Shown: in pieces, positions 1 through 6,336 of the stretch
Position numbering within the stretch: position 1 is the first letter of the stretch
Layout of the letters: each line of letters opens with the position of its first letter
Assembly: GCA_005882155.1 (NCBI GenBank)
Contig: VBCQ01000227.1
Coordinates: 1 to 14,179, forward strand
Origin: Betaproteobacteria bacterium
GTDB lineage: Bacteria > Pseudomonadota > Gammaproteobacteria > Burkholderiales > Burkholderiaceae_C
Reading direction: 5' to 3'
DNA: 14,179 bases
Notes under the pieces: generated by a model
Told to the model about the DNA's origin: nothing
The model's database searches: none
What the model saw: only the letters and a program-made list of their open reading frames with translations
Made by a program: the position numbers and the translations under genes

Positions 1-1375
1 CGAGCACGATCTCGGCGAGCGGCATGTCGTAGGTCAGCATCACCTGCCTGCCGTGATACGCCATATTGATTTGCTCGCCGCGCTTGAGGTTGGCCAGCGT
101 CATCACCGGGCCCGCATAGTCCTGCGGCATGTACAGATGCACGCGCACGATCGGCTCGCGGATCTCGTTGATCCGGCCGAGGTCCGGCATCTTCGACGGA
201 TTCTCGATGCGGATCACTTCCTTGTTGCCGAGCTCGACTTCGTAGACGACGCTCGGCGCGGTCGTGATCAGATCCTGATCGAACTCGCGCTCCAGCCGCT
301 CCTGCACGATTTCCATGTGCAACAGCCCCAGGAAGCCGCAGCGAAAGCCGAAGCCCAGCGCCTGGCTCACTTCGGGCTCGTAGCGCAGCGACGAGTCGTT
401 GAGCTTGAGCTTTTCGAGCGCGTCGCGCAGCGAGTCGTATTCGCTCGCTTCGGTCGGGTACAGCCCGGCGAACACCTGCGGCTGGATCTCCTTGAAGCCA
501 GGCAGCGCCTCGGTCGCGGCCCCGAGATTGTTCGGCAGTTTCTTTTCCAGCGTGATCGTGTCGCCGACCTTGGCCGCCTGCAATTCCTTGATGCCCGCGA
601 TCACGAACCCGACCTCGCCGGCGCTCAAGCTGTCGCGCGACTCGGATTTCGGCGTGAACACGCCGAGCTGCTCGGCGGCGTAGACCGCGTCGCTCGCCAT
701 CATGCGGATGCGCTCGCCCTTGGACAGGCTGCCGTCGACGACACGCACCAGCATCACGACGCCGACATAGTTGTCGAACCACGAGTCGACGATCATCGCG
801 CGCAACGGTGCGTCGACTTTTCCCTTCGGCGCGGGCATTCGAGCGATGACCGCTTCGAGGATGTCGTCGATGCCCTCGCCGGTCTTGGCGCTGCATGGAA
901 TCGCATGCTCGGCATCGATGCCGATCACGTCTTCGATTTCTTCCTTGGCGCGCTCGGGGTCGGCCTGCGGCAGGTCCATCTTGTTGAGCACTGGCACGAC
1001 TTCGACGCCGAGATCGAGCGCGGTGTAGCAGTTGGCCACCGTCTGCGCCTCCACCCCCTGGCTCGCGTCGACGACCAGCAGTGCGCCTTCGCAGGCGGAC
1101 AGCGAGCGGCTGACTTCATAAGAGAAGTCGACATGTCCCGGCGTGTCGATCAGATTGAGGTTGTAGACGCGACCGTCGCGCGCCGCGTACTGCAGCGCGG
1201 CCGTTTGCGCCTTGATCGTGATGCCGCGCTCGCGCTCGATCTCCATCGAGTCGAGCACCTGCGCCTCCATCTCGCGATCGCTCAAGCCCCCGCAACGCTG
1301 AATGATGCGATCGGCCAGCGTGCTCTTGCCGTGGTCGATGTGGGCAATGATGGAGAAATTTCGGATGTGATCCAT
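1..1375 (-). CDS. lepA: Elongation factor 4 (LepA), C-terminus cut by window edge
   Basis: Translational GTPase that binds the ribosome and promotes back-translocation or assists 30S biogenesis and initiation; cytosolic and membrane-associated. The reading frame is open from ATG at 1375 to the left edge, giving 458 codons of the roughly 600 usual for LepA, so about 140 residues, including the LepA-specific C-terminal domain, lie outside. Visible GTPase motifs are the P-loop AHIDHGKS (residues 11-18), DTPGH (77-81), NKMD (131-134) and SAK (162-164). These are followed by the beta-barrel domain II and an EF-G III-like domain with the FGFRCGFLGLLHMEI signature. The first residues, MDHIRNFSIIAHIDHGKST, fix the start, although no good Shine-Dalgarno sequence precedes it. 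It lies 560 bases after mucD in the same orientation; a mucD-lepA order is common in proteobacteria. Identification is secure. Confidence 0.97.
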   Translation of the reverse strand, partial: MDHIRNFSIIAHIDHGKSTLADRIIQRCGGLSDREMEAQVLDSMEIERERGITIKAQTAALQYAARDGRVYNLNLIDTPGHVDFSYEVSRSLSACEGALLVVDASQGVEAQTVANCYTALDLGVEVVPVLNKMDLPQADPERAKEEIEDVIGIDAEHAIPCSAKTGEGIDDILEAVIARMPAPKGKVDAPLRAMIVDSWFDNYVGVVMLVRVVDGSLSKGERIRMMASDAVYAAEQLGVFTPKSESRDSLSAGEVGFVIAGIKELQAAKVGDTITLEKKLPNNLGAATEALPGFKEIQPQVFAGLYPTEASEYDSLRDALEKLKLNDSSLRYEPEVSQALGFGFRCGFLGLLHMEIVQERLEREFDQDLITTAPSVVYEVELGNKEVIRIENPSKMPDLGRINEIREPIVRVHLYMPQDYAGPVMTLANLKRGEQINMAYHGRQVMLTYDMPLAEIVL

Positions 1376-1403
1376 GACTGCTAGCGTGTGCTTCAACGTG
1401 CGG

Positions 1404-1438
1404 GAGTCGCAACGACGAAGTCGTTGCAGCGCAGACTC
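1404..1438 (-). repeat. Leader hairpin upstream of lepA
   Basis: A perfect 8-bp inverted repeat (GCAACGAC at 1409-1416, GTCGTTGC at 1420-1427) with a 3-base loop, extended by a 5-bp outer arm (1404-1408 with 1434-1438) across a 6-base one-sided bulge. In RNA of the lepA sense it would form a strong stem-loop ending 28 bases before the start codon. The role is unknown; it could affect lepA translation or transcript stability. Confidence 0.6.
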
Positions 1439-1481
1439 AAATCGCCTGCGATGTGAAGGCGCGATGCGCCGTGTCGAAGCT

Positions 1482-1513
1482 AAAAAAAAGGCACGTCGAA
1501 AGATTGACGCGCC
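1482..1513 (-). terminator. Intrinsic terminator between mucD and lepA
   Basis: Read on the minus strand, an 8-bp stem GGCGCGTC / GACGTGCC (one G-U pair; 1506-1513 with 1490-1497) closes an 8-base loop and is followed at once by eight T residues (1489-1482). This is the classical Rho-independent form. It lies 423 bases beyond the mucD stop and 107 before the lepA start. It may end the sigma-E operon transcript, end a separate small RNA from the gap, or act as an attenuator for lepA. Confidence 0.8.
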
Positions 1514-1515
1514 TT

Positions 1516-1545
1516 CCAACAAAACGTATGGCAACTGCTTGTTGG
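1516..1545 (-). repeat. Inverted repeat CCAACAA/TTGTTGG
   Basis: Perfect 7-bp arms (1516-1522 and 1539-1545) with a 16-base loop. It sits between a TACAAT hexamer at 1552-1557 and the intrinsic terminator, so a minus-strand transcript starting near 1545 would begin with this stem and then meet the terminator hairpin. That order resembles a leader with two consecutive stem-loops, but no obvious mutually exclusive pairing was found by eye. Confidence 0.45.
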
Positions 1546-1551
1546 GCCTTC

Positions 1552-1557
1552 ATTGTA
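1552..1557 (-). promoter_or_regulatory. Candidate -10 hexamer TACAAT
   Basis: TACAAT matches the sigma-70 -10 consensus at 5 of 6 bases on the minus strand. No good -35 hexamer lies 16-18 bases upstream. If used, transcription would start near 1545 and run into the terminator within about 65 bases before reaching lepA. The call is tentative. Confidence 0.35.
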
Positions 1558-1589
1558 GCCAAAAGGACCGCGCCCGAAACCGCGCCATT

Positions 1590-1603
1590 GCTTGATTTCA
1601 AGC
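1590..1603. repeat. 14-bp palindrome GCTTGATTTCAAGC
   Basis: Perfect 6-bp arms (GCTTGA and TCAAGC) separated by two bases. It is centred about 45-50 bases upstream of the predicted start for the TACAAT hexamer at 1552-1557, a place where activators or repressors often bind. The binding protein, if any, is unknown. Confidence 0.35.
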
Positions 1604-1628
1604 CGTTGCAAGCCGCCAACATGAAAAT

Positions 1629-1689
1629 CCATCCACAGCTTATCCACAAAAGCATGTGGACGGCCTGGGGATAGTTTCAGAGGTCCACA
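1629..1689. promoter_or_regulatory. Cluster of DnaA-box-like sites
   Basis: One exact DnaA box, TTATCCACA, lies at 1640-1648. A 7-of-9 relative, CCATCCACA, lies 11 bases before it at 1629-1637. Two weaker sites keep only the TCCACA core: TGTGGA on the opposite strand at 1655-1660 and TCCACA at 1684-1689. The exact box and the inverted core form a 6-bp inverted repeat around a 6-base loop. The near-helical 11-base spacing is typical of arrays bound by the initiator DnaA. No dnaA, dnaN or gyrB is nearby, so an oriC is not implied. Confidence 0.5.
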
Positions 1690-1732
1690 CTCGTTGCGAA
1701 AACCAGCGGTAAAGCGCACGAGCAACGCGCGC

Positions 1733-1738
1733 ATTCTA
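1733..1738 (-). promoter_or_regulatory. Candidate -10 hexamer TAGAAT
   Basis: TAGAAT on the minus strand matches the -10 consensus at 5 of 6 bases. The best -35 match (GTGACG, 4 of 6) is 19 bases away, which is long. An inverted repeat GTGAC-5-GTCAC (1749-1763) lies just upstream in the spacer and could be an operator. Transcripts from here to the terminator would be about 245 nt. Confidence 0.3.
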
Positions 1739-1935
1739 TCGACCCCACGTGACAATCCGTCACCGATACAGAAATGTTAGCGGCAGCCAACTTGCCCGCC
1801 GCATCCGCATCGGCCTTTGCTCGGATCGCAAACGCCCGATGGCGGAACCCACCCCTTTCACAAAGCGGAAAGACCCCCCGATGAACTCGGATGCAAACGG
1901 ACAGTTCGCAAGACTTTGCTCGTACTTCCTCTGCC

Positions 1936-3420
1936 TCAGCGATTGGGCCGGATGACGAGGTAGTTGACCCACTCGCCGCGCCGCACCAGCACCGTCACCG
2001 CACGCGTCCTGTCGAGCTTGGCGACGATTGCGTCGAACTGCTTCGCGCCAGTGATCTCGGTGTTGTCGATCGACAGGATCACATCACCTTCACGAATGCC
2101 TGCGCGAGCCGCAGCACCCTCGACCGATTCGACGCGCACGCCAGCCTTCACCTTGAGCTCGCGCTTCTGTGCGTCGCTCAGATCGGCGACGGCGAGCCCG
2201 AGTGCACCGACCGCGGCTGGCGGCTTGGTGTCGCGCTCGGCGACGCGCCGCGGCTGGTCCGCCTCGAACTCGGCGACGACGACACCGAGGTCGCGGTAAC
2301 TGCCGCGACGGAACACCTGCAGCGTGGCCTTGGCGCCCGGCTTGGCGCTGCCGACGACGCGCGGCAAATCACCAGCTCGGTCGATGCCGCGCCCTTCGAA
2401 CTTGGTGATGATGTCACCCGCCTCCACCCCCGCCTTGTCGGCAGGGCCGCCGCTTTCGACGCTGCGCACGAGCGCGCCCATCGGCTTGCCGAGACCGATG
2501 GACTCGGCCACTTCCTTCGTGACCTGGTCGATCTGTACGCCGATGCGACCGCGGATCACGCGGCCGCTCGCGCGCAGCTGCTCGGAGACGCGCGATGCCT
2601 CGTCGATCGGAATGGCGAACGAGATTCCCATGAAGCCGCCGGAGCGGCTGTAGATCTGCGAGTTGATGCCGACCACTTCGCCGCGCATGTTGATCAGCGG
2701 CCCGCCCGAGTTGCCGGGATTGATCGCCACGTCGGTCTGGATGAACGGCAAGTACTCGCCGGTCTCGCGCCCCTTGGCGCTGACGATGCCGGCGGTCACG
2801 GTGTTCTCGAGCCCGAACGGCGAACCGATCGCGATGACCCACTCGCCGACTCTCAGGCGATTCACATCGCCGATCTTCACCGTCGGCAGTCCGCTGGCAT
2901 CGATCTTCACCAGCGCCACGTCGGTGCGCTTGTCGGCGCCGATGATCTTGGCCTTGAACTCGCGCTTGTCGGTCAGTGTGACGATGACTTCATCGGCTCC
3001 GTCGACCACATGCGCGTTGGTCATCACATAGCCGTCGGCATTGAAGATGAAACCCGAGCCGACGCCGCGTTGCTGCGGCTGCGGCTCGCCGTCGGGTTGC
3101 GGCGGGGTGCGGCGCGGGTTCTGCGGCTGGCCGGGAATCGGCACGCCGAAGCGGCGGAAAAACTCGAGCAAGTCCTCGTCGATCTCCGGATTCGCCCCGC
3201 CGCGCGCAGAACGCGCGCGCTCGGTGGTGCGGATATTCACGACCGCCGGGCCGACTCGTTCGACGAGCTCGGTGAAGTCTGGCAGTGCCTGCGCTCGAAC
3301 CGGCGCCGGCGCCACGCTCAGCAGAGCGGCGAAGCCCAGCGCCAACGCGCCGCCCCAAATCTGGCGACGGATCGCCGCATGAGATGAAGAAGGAAAGGAA
3401 GAAGAAAGTTGCAGTCGCAT
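1936..3420 (-). CDS. mucD: Periplasmic serine endoprotease, DegP/MucD family
   Basis: Do-like (HtrA) protease that degrades misfolded periplasmic proteins and in pseudomonads restrains the sigma-E/AlgU response. The 494-residue protein opens with a signal peptide (basic ARR region, hydrophobic GGALALGFAALLSVA, cleavage near VRAQA). The trypsin-like domain holds the triad His137 (TNAHV), Asp167 (KRTDV) and Ser238 (NPGNSGGPL). Two PDZ domains follow at about 290-380 and 405-490. A Pro/Gln/Arg-rich loop at about 95-120 lies where DegP proteins carry the LA loop. I chose ATG at 3420 rather than GTG at 3426 because GAGG (3429-3432) is 8 bases from the ATG but only 2 from the GTG. It is the last gene of the rpoE operon, 27 bases after rseB. 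Confidence 0.95.
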   Translation of the reverse strand: MRLQLSSSFPSSSHAAIRRQIWGGALALGFAALLSVAPAPVRAQALPDFTELVERVGPAVVNIRTTERARSARGGANPEIDEDLLEFFRRFGVPIPGQPQNPRRTPPQPDGEPQPQQRGVGSGFIFNADGYVMTNAHVVDGADEVIVTLTDKREFKAKIIGADKRTDVALVKIDASGLPTVKIGDVNRLRVGEWVIAIGSPFGLENTVTAGIVSAKGRETGEYLPFIQTDVAINPGNSGGPLINMRGEVVGINSQIYSRSGGFMGISFAIPIDEASRVSEQLRASGRVIRGRIGVQIDQVTKEVAESIGLGKPMGALVRSVESGGPADKAGVEAGDIITKFEGRGIDRAGDLPRVVGSAKPGAKATLQVFRRGSYRDLGVVVAEFEADQPRRVAERDTKPPAAVGALGLAVADLSDAQKRELKVKAGVRVESVEGAAARAGIREGDVILSIDNTEITGAKQFDAIVAKLDRTRAVTVLVRRGEWVNYLVIRPNR

Positions 3421-3447
3421 GTCCACGGCCTCACACCCACCAATCGG

Positions 3448-4476
3448 TTATCTCTTGCGCTCCAGCCCGTTCGCGAAGGCGCGCAGCGTCGCGACCGGCA
3501 CGTCGCCGATGACGGTGATCCACCAGTCGCCTTGGCGGCGCATCAGCGTCTGCGTCGCGCCCATGGTCGTCAGCATCGCACGGGTATGACGCTCGGGGCT
3601 GAACGGCTCGATGAACACCGAAACATAGGTCAAGCCGTCGGAGAAAATCGTCTGCAACGCTTGCGGCGCGTGCTCGCCCTGGTCGGCTTCAGTGGTGCCG
3701 TCGAGCGGGCGCTTCACGCAGCTGACCTGGAGAAAGCCGGGAACGGTATCGCGCAAGGCCCAGCCTTCGGCTTCGAGTTTGGTGGGCGTCAATGCCGGCC
3801 GGACGATGCGGTAACCGTCGAGCTTGCGCATTGGCACCAGCACGCTGTCGGGCTGCGAACGAACACCGATCGACACGTCGGAGAACGCCGAGGTTTCGAG
3901 TACCTCGCCGCGGTCGCCGAGCACATCGGCGCGCAGCAGCAGGCCGGAATTCTTCTCGGCCCACAGCCGGTAGCCGAACCGATTCGCGTCGCGCGGGCGC
4001 AGCAGCAGCACGTTGGCCTCGTAGCCCGCGATGCGATCGGCACCTTGCGAGCGCAGCTCGTAGAACTCGGCAATGCGATCGTCGCCGACCTGCAGCAAAG
4101 CGGGGAAGGAATTCAGCTGTTCGCGCTGCTCAACGAGCGCCACCCGGGCCTGCGGCCAAACGGTATGCACCACGTCGTTGTAGCGGAACACGTGACGTGC
4201 TTGGCCGTCGAGCGATTCGATGCGCTCGAACTGATTGCTGCCTTCGCAGAAGTGGGCGATGCGAGCACTCGACACGGTGCCACCTGCGCTGACCACGAAG
4301 GTGCCTTGGAAATTGCTGTGGCTCGCTGCGTCATGGATGCGCATCAGCCAGCTGCGGACCTCTTTCGGCTCGACGCGCGTCTGCGGTCCGGCCAGTGTGG
4401 ATTGAGCGCAGGCCAGCGGCGACAACGAGCAGAAGACGCCGACCAGCGTCAGCGCAAGCAAGGGGCGGTGCAGCAT
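3448..4476 (-). CDS. rseB: Sigma-E regulatory protein RseB (MucB)
   Basis: Periplasmic protein that binds the anti-sigma factor RseA, shields it from proteolysis and senses mislocalised lipopolysaccharide or lipoproteins. The 342-residue product has a signal peptide (LLALTLVGVFCSLSPLACAQ; likely signal peptidase I cleavage after ACA, since PLAC is a poor lipobox). The large N-terminal lipid-binding-like domain includes FQGTFVVSAGG near 57-66 and YRLWAEKNSGLLLRADVL at 169-186. The smaller C-terminal domain contains GLTYVSVFIEP and GDWWITVIGDVP. Length fits the family (about 320-340). The start is 5 bases beyond the rseA stop with no clear Shine-Dalgarno sequence, which suggests translational coupling to rseA. 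Identification rests on family resemblance plus position. Confidence 0.94.
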   Translation of the reverse strand: MLHRPLLALTLVGVFCSLSPLACAQSTLAGPQTRVEPKEVRSWLMRIHDAASHSNFQGTFVVSAGGTVSSARIAHFCEGSNQFERIESLDGQARHVFRYNDVVHTVWPQARVALVEQREQLNSFPALLQVGDDRIAEFYELRSQGADRIAGYEANVLLLRPRDANRFGYRLWAEKNSGLLLRADVLGDRGEVLETSAFSDVSIGVRSQPDSVLVPMRKLDGYRIVRPALTPTKLEAEGWALRDTVPGFLQVSCVKRPLDGTTEADQGEHAPQALQTIFSDGLTYVSVFIEPFSPERHTRAMLTTMGATQTLMRRQGDWWITVIGDVPVATLRAFANGLERKR

Positions 4477-4481
4477 GCGCG

Positions 4482-5147
4482 TCAGCGGTTCGGAGCGTCC
4501 GCTGCGGCGTTGCGCAGGAAACCGGAAGGCACACCGAGCACCGAGCTGCCGGCGAACTGCTTATGGGCGGCGAGATAACGCTCGAGCCGCGCATCGCGGA
4601 TCAGCCTGCCGTCGACGACCAGGCTTTGCGGCGCCACCGTGCTGTCGGACGCGGAAAACGACGGCGCGTTCACGACCTGCAACGGTGCACCGATCGAAGC
4701 GCCTTGGGCAAGCGTCGATTCGCTCGAATCGGCACCGTTCGGCGCCGGCGCGCGCGTGACCATCAATGCGCCAGCGACCAGGACGAATCCGGCCGCGACT
4801 GCCGACGGCGCCATCCACGACCAGCGTGCGCTGCGGCCGGCGTTCGCGCGTCTGCCGGCAACGACGGGCTCCGCCACCGCAACCTCGGGCGCCAACACGA
4901 TCGGCTCATCGGCCAAGCGCGTGCGCAGCGCCGCCACGAACGCGGCATCGCGCGACGCCGGCAATGCAAGATCGTCCGAGCGAAGCACATCGCCGATCAA
5001 GTGATAGGCATGCCATGTAGCGCGCGCAGCTCGATCGTCGCGCCAAGCTGCGCAGGCCCGCGTCGCTGCTGCCGAGTCGAGTTCACCATCGGCCAATGCC
5101 GACAAACTTTCCAGCGCCGACTGTTCGCTCTCAGATCCGTGTGACAT
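4482..5147 (-). CDS. rseA: Anti-sigma-E factor RseA (MucA-like)
   Basis: Inner-membrane anti-sigma factor that holds RpoE inactive until stress-triggered proteolysis (DegS, then RseP in E. coli). The 221-residue protein has the cytoplasmic sigma-binding domain first (LESLSALADGELD at 12-24, then ATWHAYHLIGDVLRSDDL at 43-60, the hallmark W..YHLIGD helix). One transmembrane segment lies at about 111-131 (WMAPSAVAAGFVLVAGALMV) and a periplasmic tail binds RseB. The start is supported by GGAGAG about 6 bases upstream. It sits between rpoE (45-base gap) and rseB (5-base gap), as in E. coli and Pseudomonas. The region at 82-110, between the sigma-binding domain and the membrane, is Ala/Val/Arg-rich and poorly conserved. 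Confidence 0.93.
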   Translation of the reverse strand: MSHGSESEQSALESLSALADGELDSAAATRACAAWRDDRAARATWHAYHLIGDVLRSDDLALPASRDAAFVAALRTRLADEPIVLAPEVAVAEPVVAGRRANAGRSARWSWMAPSAVAAGFVLVAGALMVTRAPAPNGADSSESTLAQGASIGAPLQVVNAPSFSASDSTVAPQSLVVDGRLIRDARLERYLAAHKQFAGSSVLGVPSGFLRNAAADAPNR

Positions 5148-5192
5148 GTCGCTCTCCGTTCCGCCCCAACGCCCTGACTCTCGTTCGCTGCC

Positions 5193-5801
5193 TCACCATC
5201 GCTCACCTTCCCGTGTGTCCAGCAAGGGCCGCAAGCGCTGCGCGATGGCTTCGCGCGCCCGAAAGATGCGCGAGCGCACGGTTCCAATCGGGCAATTCAT
5301 CAAGTCAGCGATCTCTTCATAACTCAGGCCCTCGATCTCGCGCAGCGTGATCGCTTGGCGCAAGTCGTCGGACAGGGCTTCGATGGCAGCGTTGACGGTG
5401 GAAGCAATCTCCTTGCTTGCCAGCACCGCTTCCGGCGTCTCGCCGTCGCTTAGTTCATTTTCGGTACGGGAAGTTTCGTCGTCATCGTCGCGCGACGCCC
5501 GCGCTGATTCAGTGATCAGCGGATCGCGTTTGAGTTCCACCAGCGTCTTCTTCGCAGTGTTGACTGCGATACGGTAGAGCCAGGTATAGAACGCGCTGTC
5601 GCCGCGGAACTGCGGGATCGCCCGATACGCCCGGATGAACGTTTCCTGCGCGATGTCAGGGATCAGGTCGACGTCTCGAACCATGCGGCCGATCAATCGC
5701 TCGATGCGGCGCTGGTATTTGACGACCAGCATCTCGAACGCCTTGACGTCGCCTCGCTTGACGCGTTCGATCAGCGGGGCATCGGCGTCAGGGGCGTTCA
5801 T
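5193..5801 (-). CDS. rpoE: ECF RNA polymerase sigma factor RpoE (AlgU)
   Basis: Extracytoplasmic-function sigma factor that directs RNA polymerase to envelope-stress promoters. The 202-residue protein has region 2 at about 22-90, including DIAQETFIRAYRAIPQFRG and FYTWLYRIAVNTAKK. An acidic linker (104-120, rich in Asp and Glu) follows, then region 4 at 133-187 with the helix-turn-helix LSYEEIADLMNCPIGTVRSR. The extended RSRIFRAREAI ending is typical of RpoE/AlgU rather than other ECF groups. The start codon lies inside the end of the upstream ygfX-like gene (14-base overlap) and lacks a strong ribosome binding site, so coupling is likely. I could not find a convincing sigma-E autoregulatory promoter just upstream. 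Directly followed by rseA and rseB, which confirms the identity. Confidence 0.96.
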   Translation of the reverse strand: MNAPDADAPLIERVKRGDVKAFEMLVVKYQRRIERLIGRMVRDVDLIPDIAQETFIRAYRAIPQFRGDSAFYTWLYRIAVNTAKKTLVELKRDPLITESARASRDDDDETSRTENELSDGETPEAVLASKEIASTVNAAIEALSDDLRQAITLREIEGLSYEEIADLMNCPIGTVRSRIFRAREAIAQRLRPLLDTREGERW

Positions 5802-6303
5802 TGTTGGAATTCTGGCTGATCGCGGCAGTCAAACCAGCGTCTCGAGCCGGGCCGGGTCGCGCGCAATATACCGCACAGCGCAGCGCATGCCACTCGCGTT
5901 CGAGGCCGCGTCGCTGGACCGGCAACCAGCGCGTTCGTTTGCGGGCTGACGAAGCGGCGGCGGCGTCGTCGAACCTGAGCAGCATCCAGCCCCCGAGATC
6001 GATGGCGACAACGAGCTGGCCGGTAGAAGGTTCGTCACCCGCCGTCGATGCCGGCCCGAGGTGCCAGCACTGCGTGTCCCAGCGCAGGCTCATCGCGTCG
6101 ATACGGGTGAGCTGCGCGGCGGCGATGATCAAGCCGACGCCGACAACGGCGACCGAAGCGCGCAGCGCCAGCGGCGTGAATTCGTCACGCGAGACGAGCC
6201 ATGCAATCAGTACCGCTGCCGTCATCGCGACCAGCGCGATGACGACCGCGCGCCAGATACCGTAGCGCCTGACGATGACGTGGAATGCCGGTGATGCGTG
6301 CAT
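5788..6303 (-). CDS. YgfX/CptA-like small membrane protein
   Basis: A 171-residue protein with two transmembrane helices close together at about 17-37 and 45-65, then a soluble tail. The tail carries spaced aromatic motifs: SLRWDTQCWHLG (72-83), GGWMLLRF (104-111) and RTRWLPVQRRGLEREWHALR (123-142). This layout, with a final W-L-...-EW-LRR-like block, resembles the YgfX family (E. coli CptA, described as a toxin that affects the cytoskeletal proteins MreB and FtsZ and as a partner of SdhE). Resemblance was judged by eye from motif order, so family membership is probable, not proven. As I recall, P. aeruginosa also has a ygfX homologue close to algU. Its stop codon lies 14 bases inside rpoE; it follows fabF by 33 bases. 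No toxin role is shown by the sequence. Confidence 0.75.
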   Translation of the reverse strand: MHASPAFHVIVRRYGIWRAVVIALVAMTAAVLIAWLVSRDEFTPLALRASVAVVGVGLIIAAAQLTRIDAMSLRWDTQCWHLGPASTAGDEPSTGQLVVAIDLGGWMLLRFDDAAAASSARKRTRWLPVQRRGLEREWHALRCAVYCARPGPARDAGLTAAISQNSNNERP

Positions 6304-6336
6304 CGACGCGGCGCGGGCCGGCGCGGGTCGCGGCGC

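Larger units (their letters stand above)
1376..1935. other. 560-base non-coding gap rich in inverted repeats
   Basis: No convincing gene lies between mucD and lepA. The stretch from about 1480 to 1660 is visibly more AT-rich than the flanking genes. It contains an intrinsic terminator on the minus strand, a leader hairpin before lepA, two further perfect inverted repeats, several TAnAAT hexamers on the minus strand and a cluster of DnaA-box-like sites, each listed separately. No tRNA T-loop signature was seen. Short open frames here lack ribosome binding sites and resemblance to known proteins. Some related Burkholderiales carry a glutaredoxin-like gene at this place (from memory); no trace of its CxxC motif was found. 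Confidence 0.8.

Noticed and set aside
53..1384. Long plus-strand open frame (443 codons) opposite lepA
   Set aside because: It is antisense to an unmistakable LepA with all GTPase motifs. Its His/Arg/Asp-rich translation is the usual mirror of a GC-rich gene.
1620..1700. Chromosomal replication origin
   Set aside because: DnaA-box-like sites are present, but there is no dnaA, dnaN, parAB or gyrB nearby, no repeated AT-rich unwinding element, and too few strong boxes.
1840..1885. Possible mucD terminator (CTTTC/GAAAG repeat)
   Set aside because: Only 5 A/T-leaning pairs and no T-run on the minus strand; the terminator at 1482-1513 is far better.
1891..3387. 498-codon plus-strand frame opposite mucD
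   Set aside because: Antisense to a complete HtrA protease with triad and PDZ domains; the translation has no recognisable domain and a mirror composition.
3409..4578. 389-codon plus-strand frame opposite rseB
   Set aside because: Antisense shadow of rseB in GC-rich DNA; no ribosome binding site or known family.
6005..6040. Possible sigma-E promoter (GAACCTT on the minus strand) within the ygfX-like gene
   Set aside because: The -35-like site departs from GAACTT and no matching -10 lies at 16-17 bases; too weak to report.
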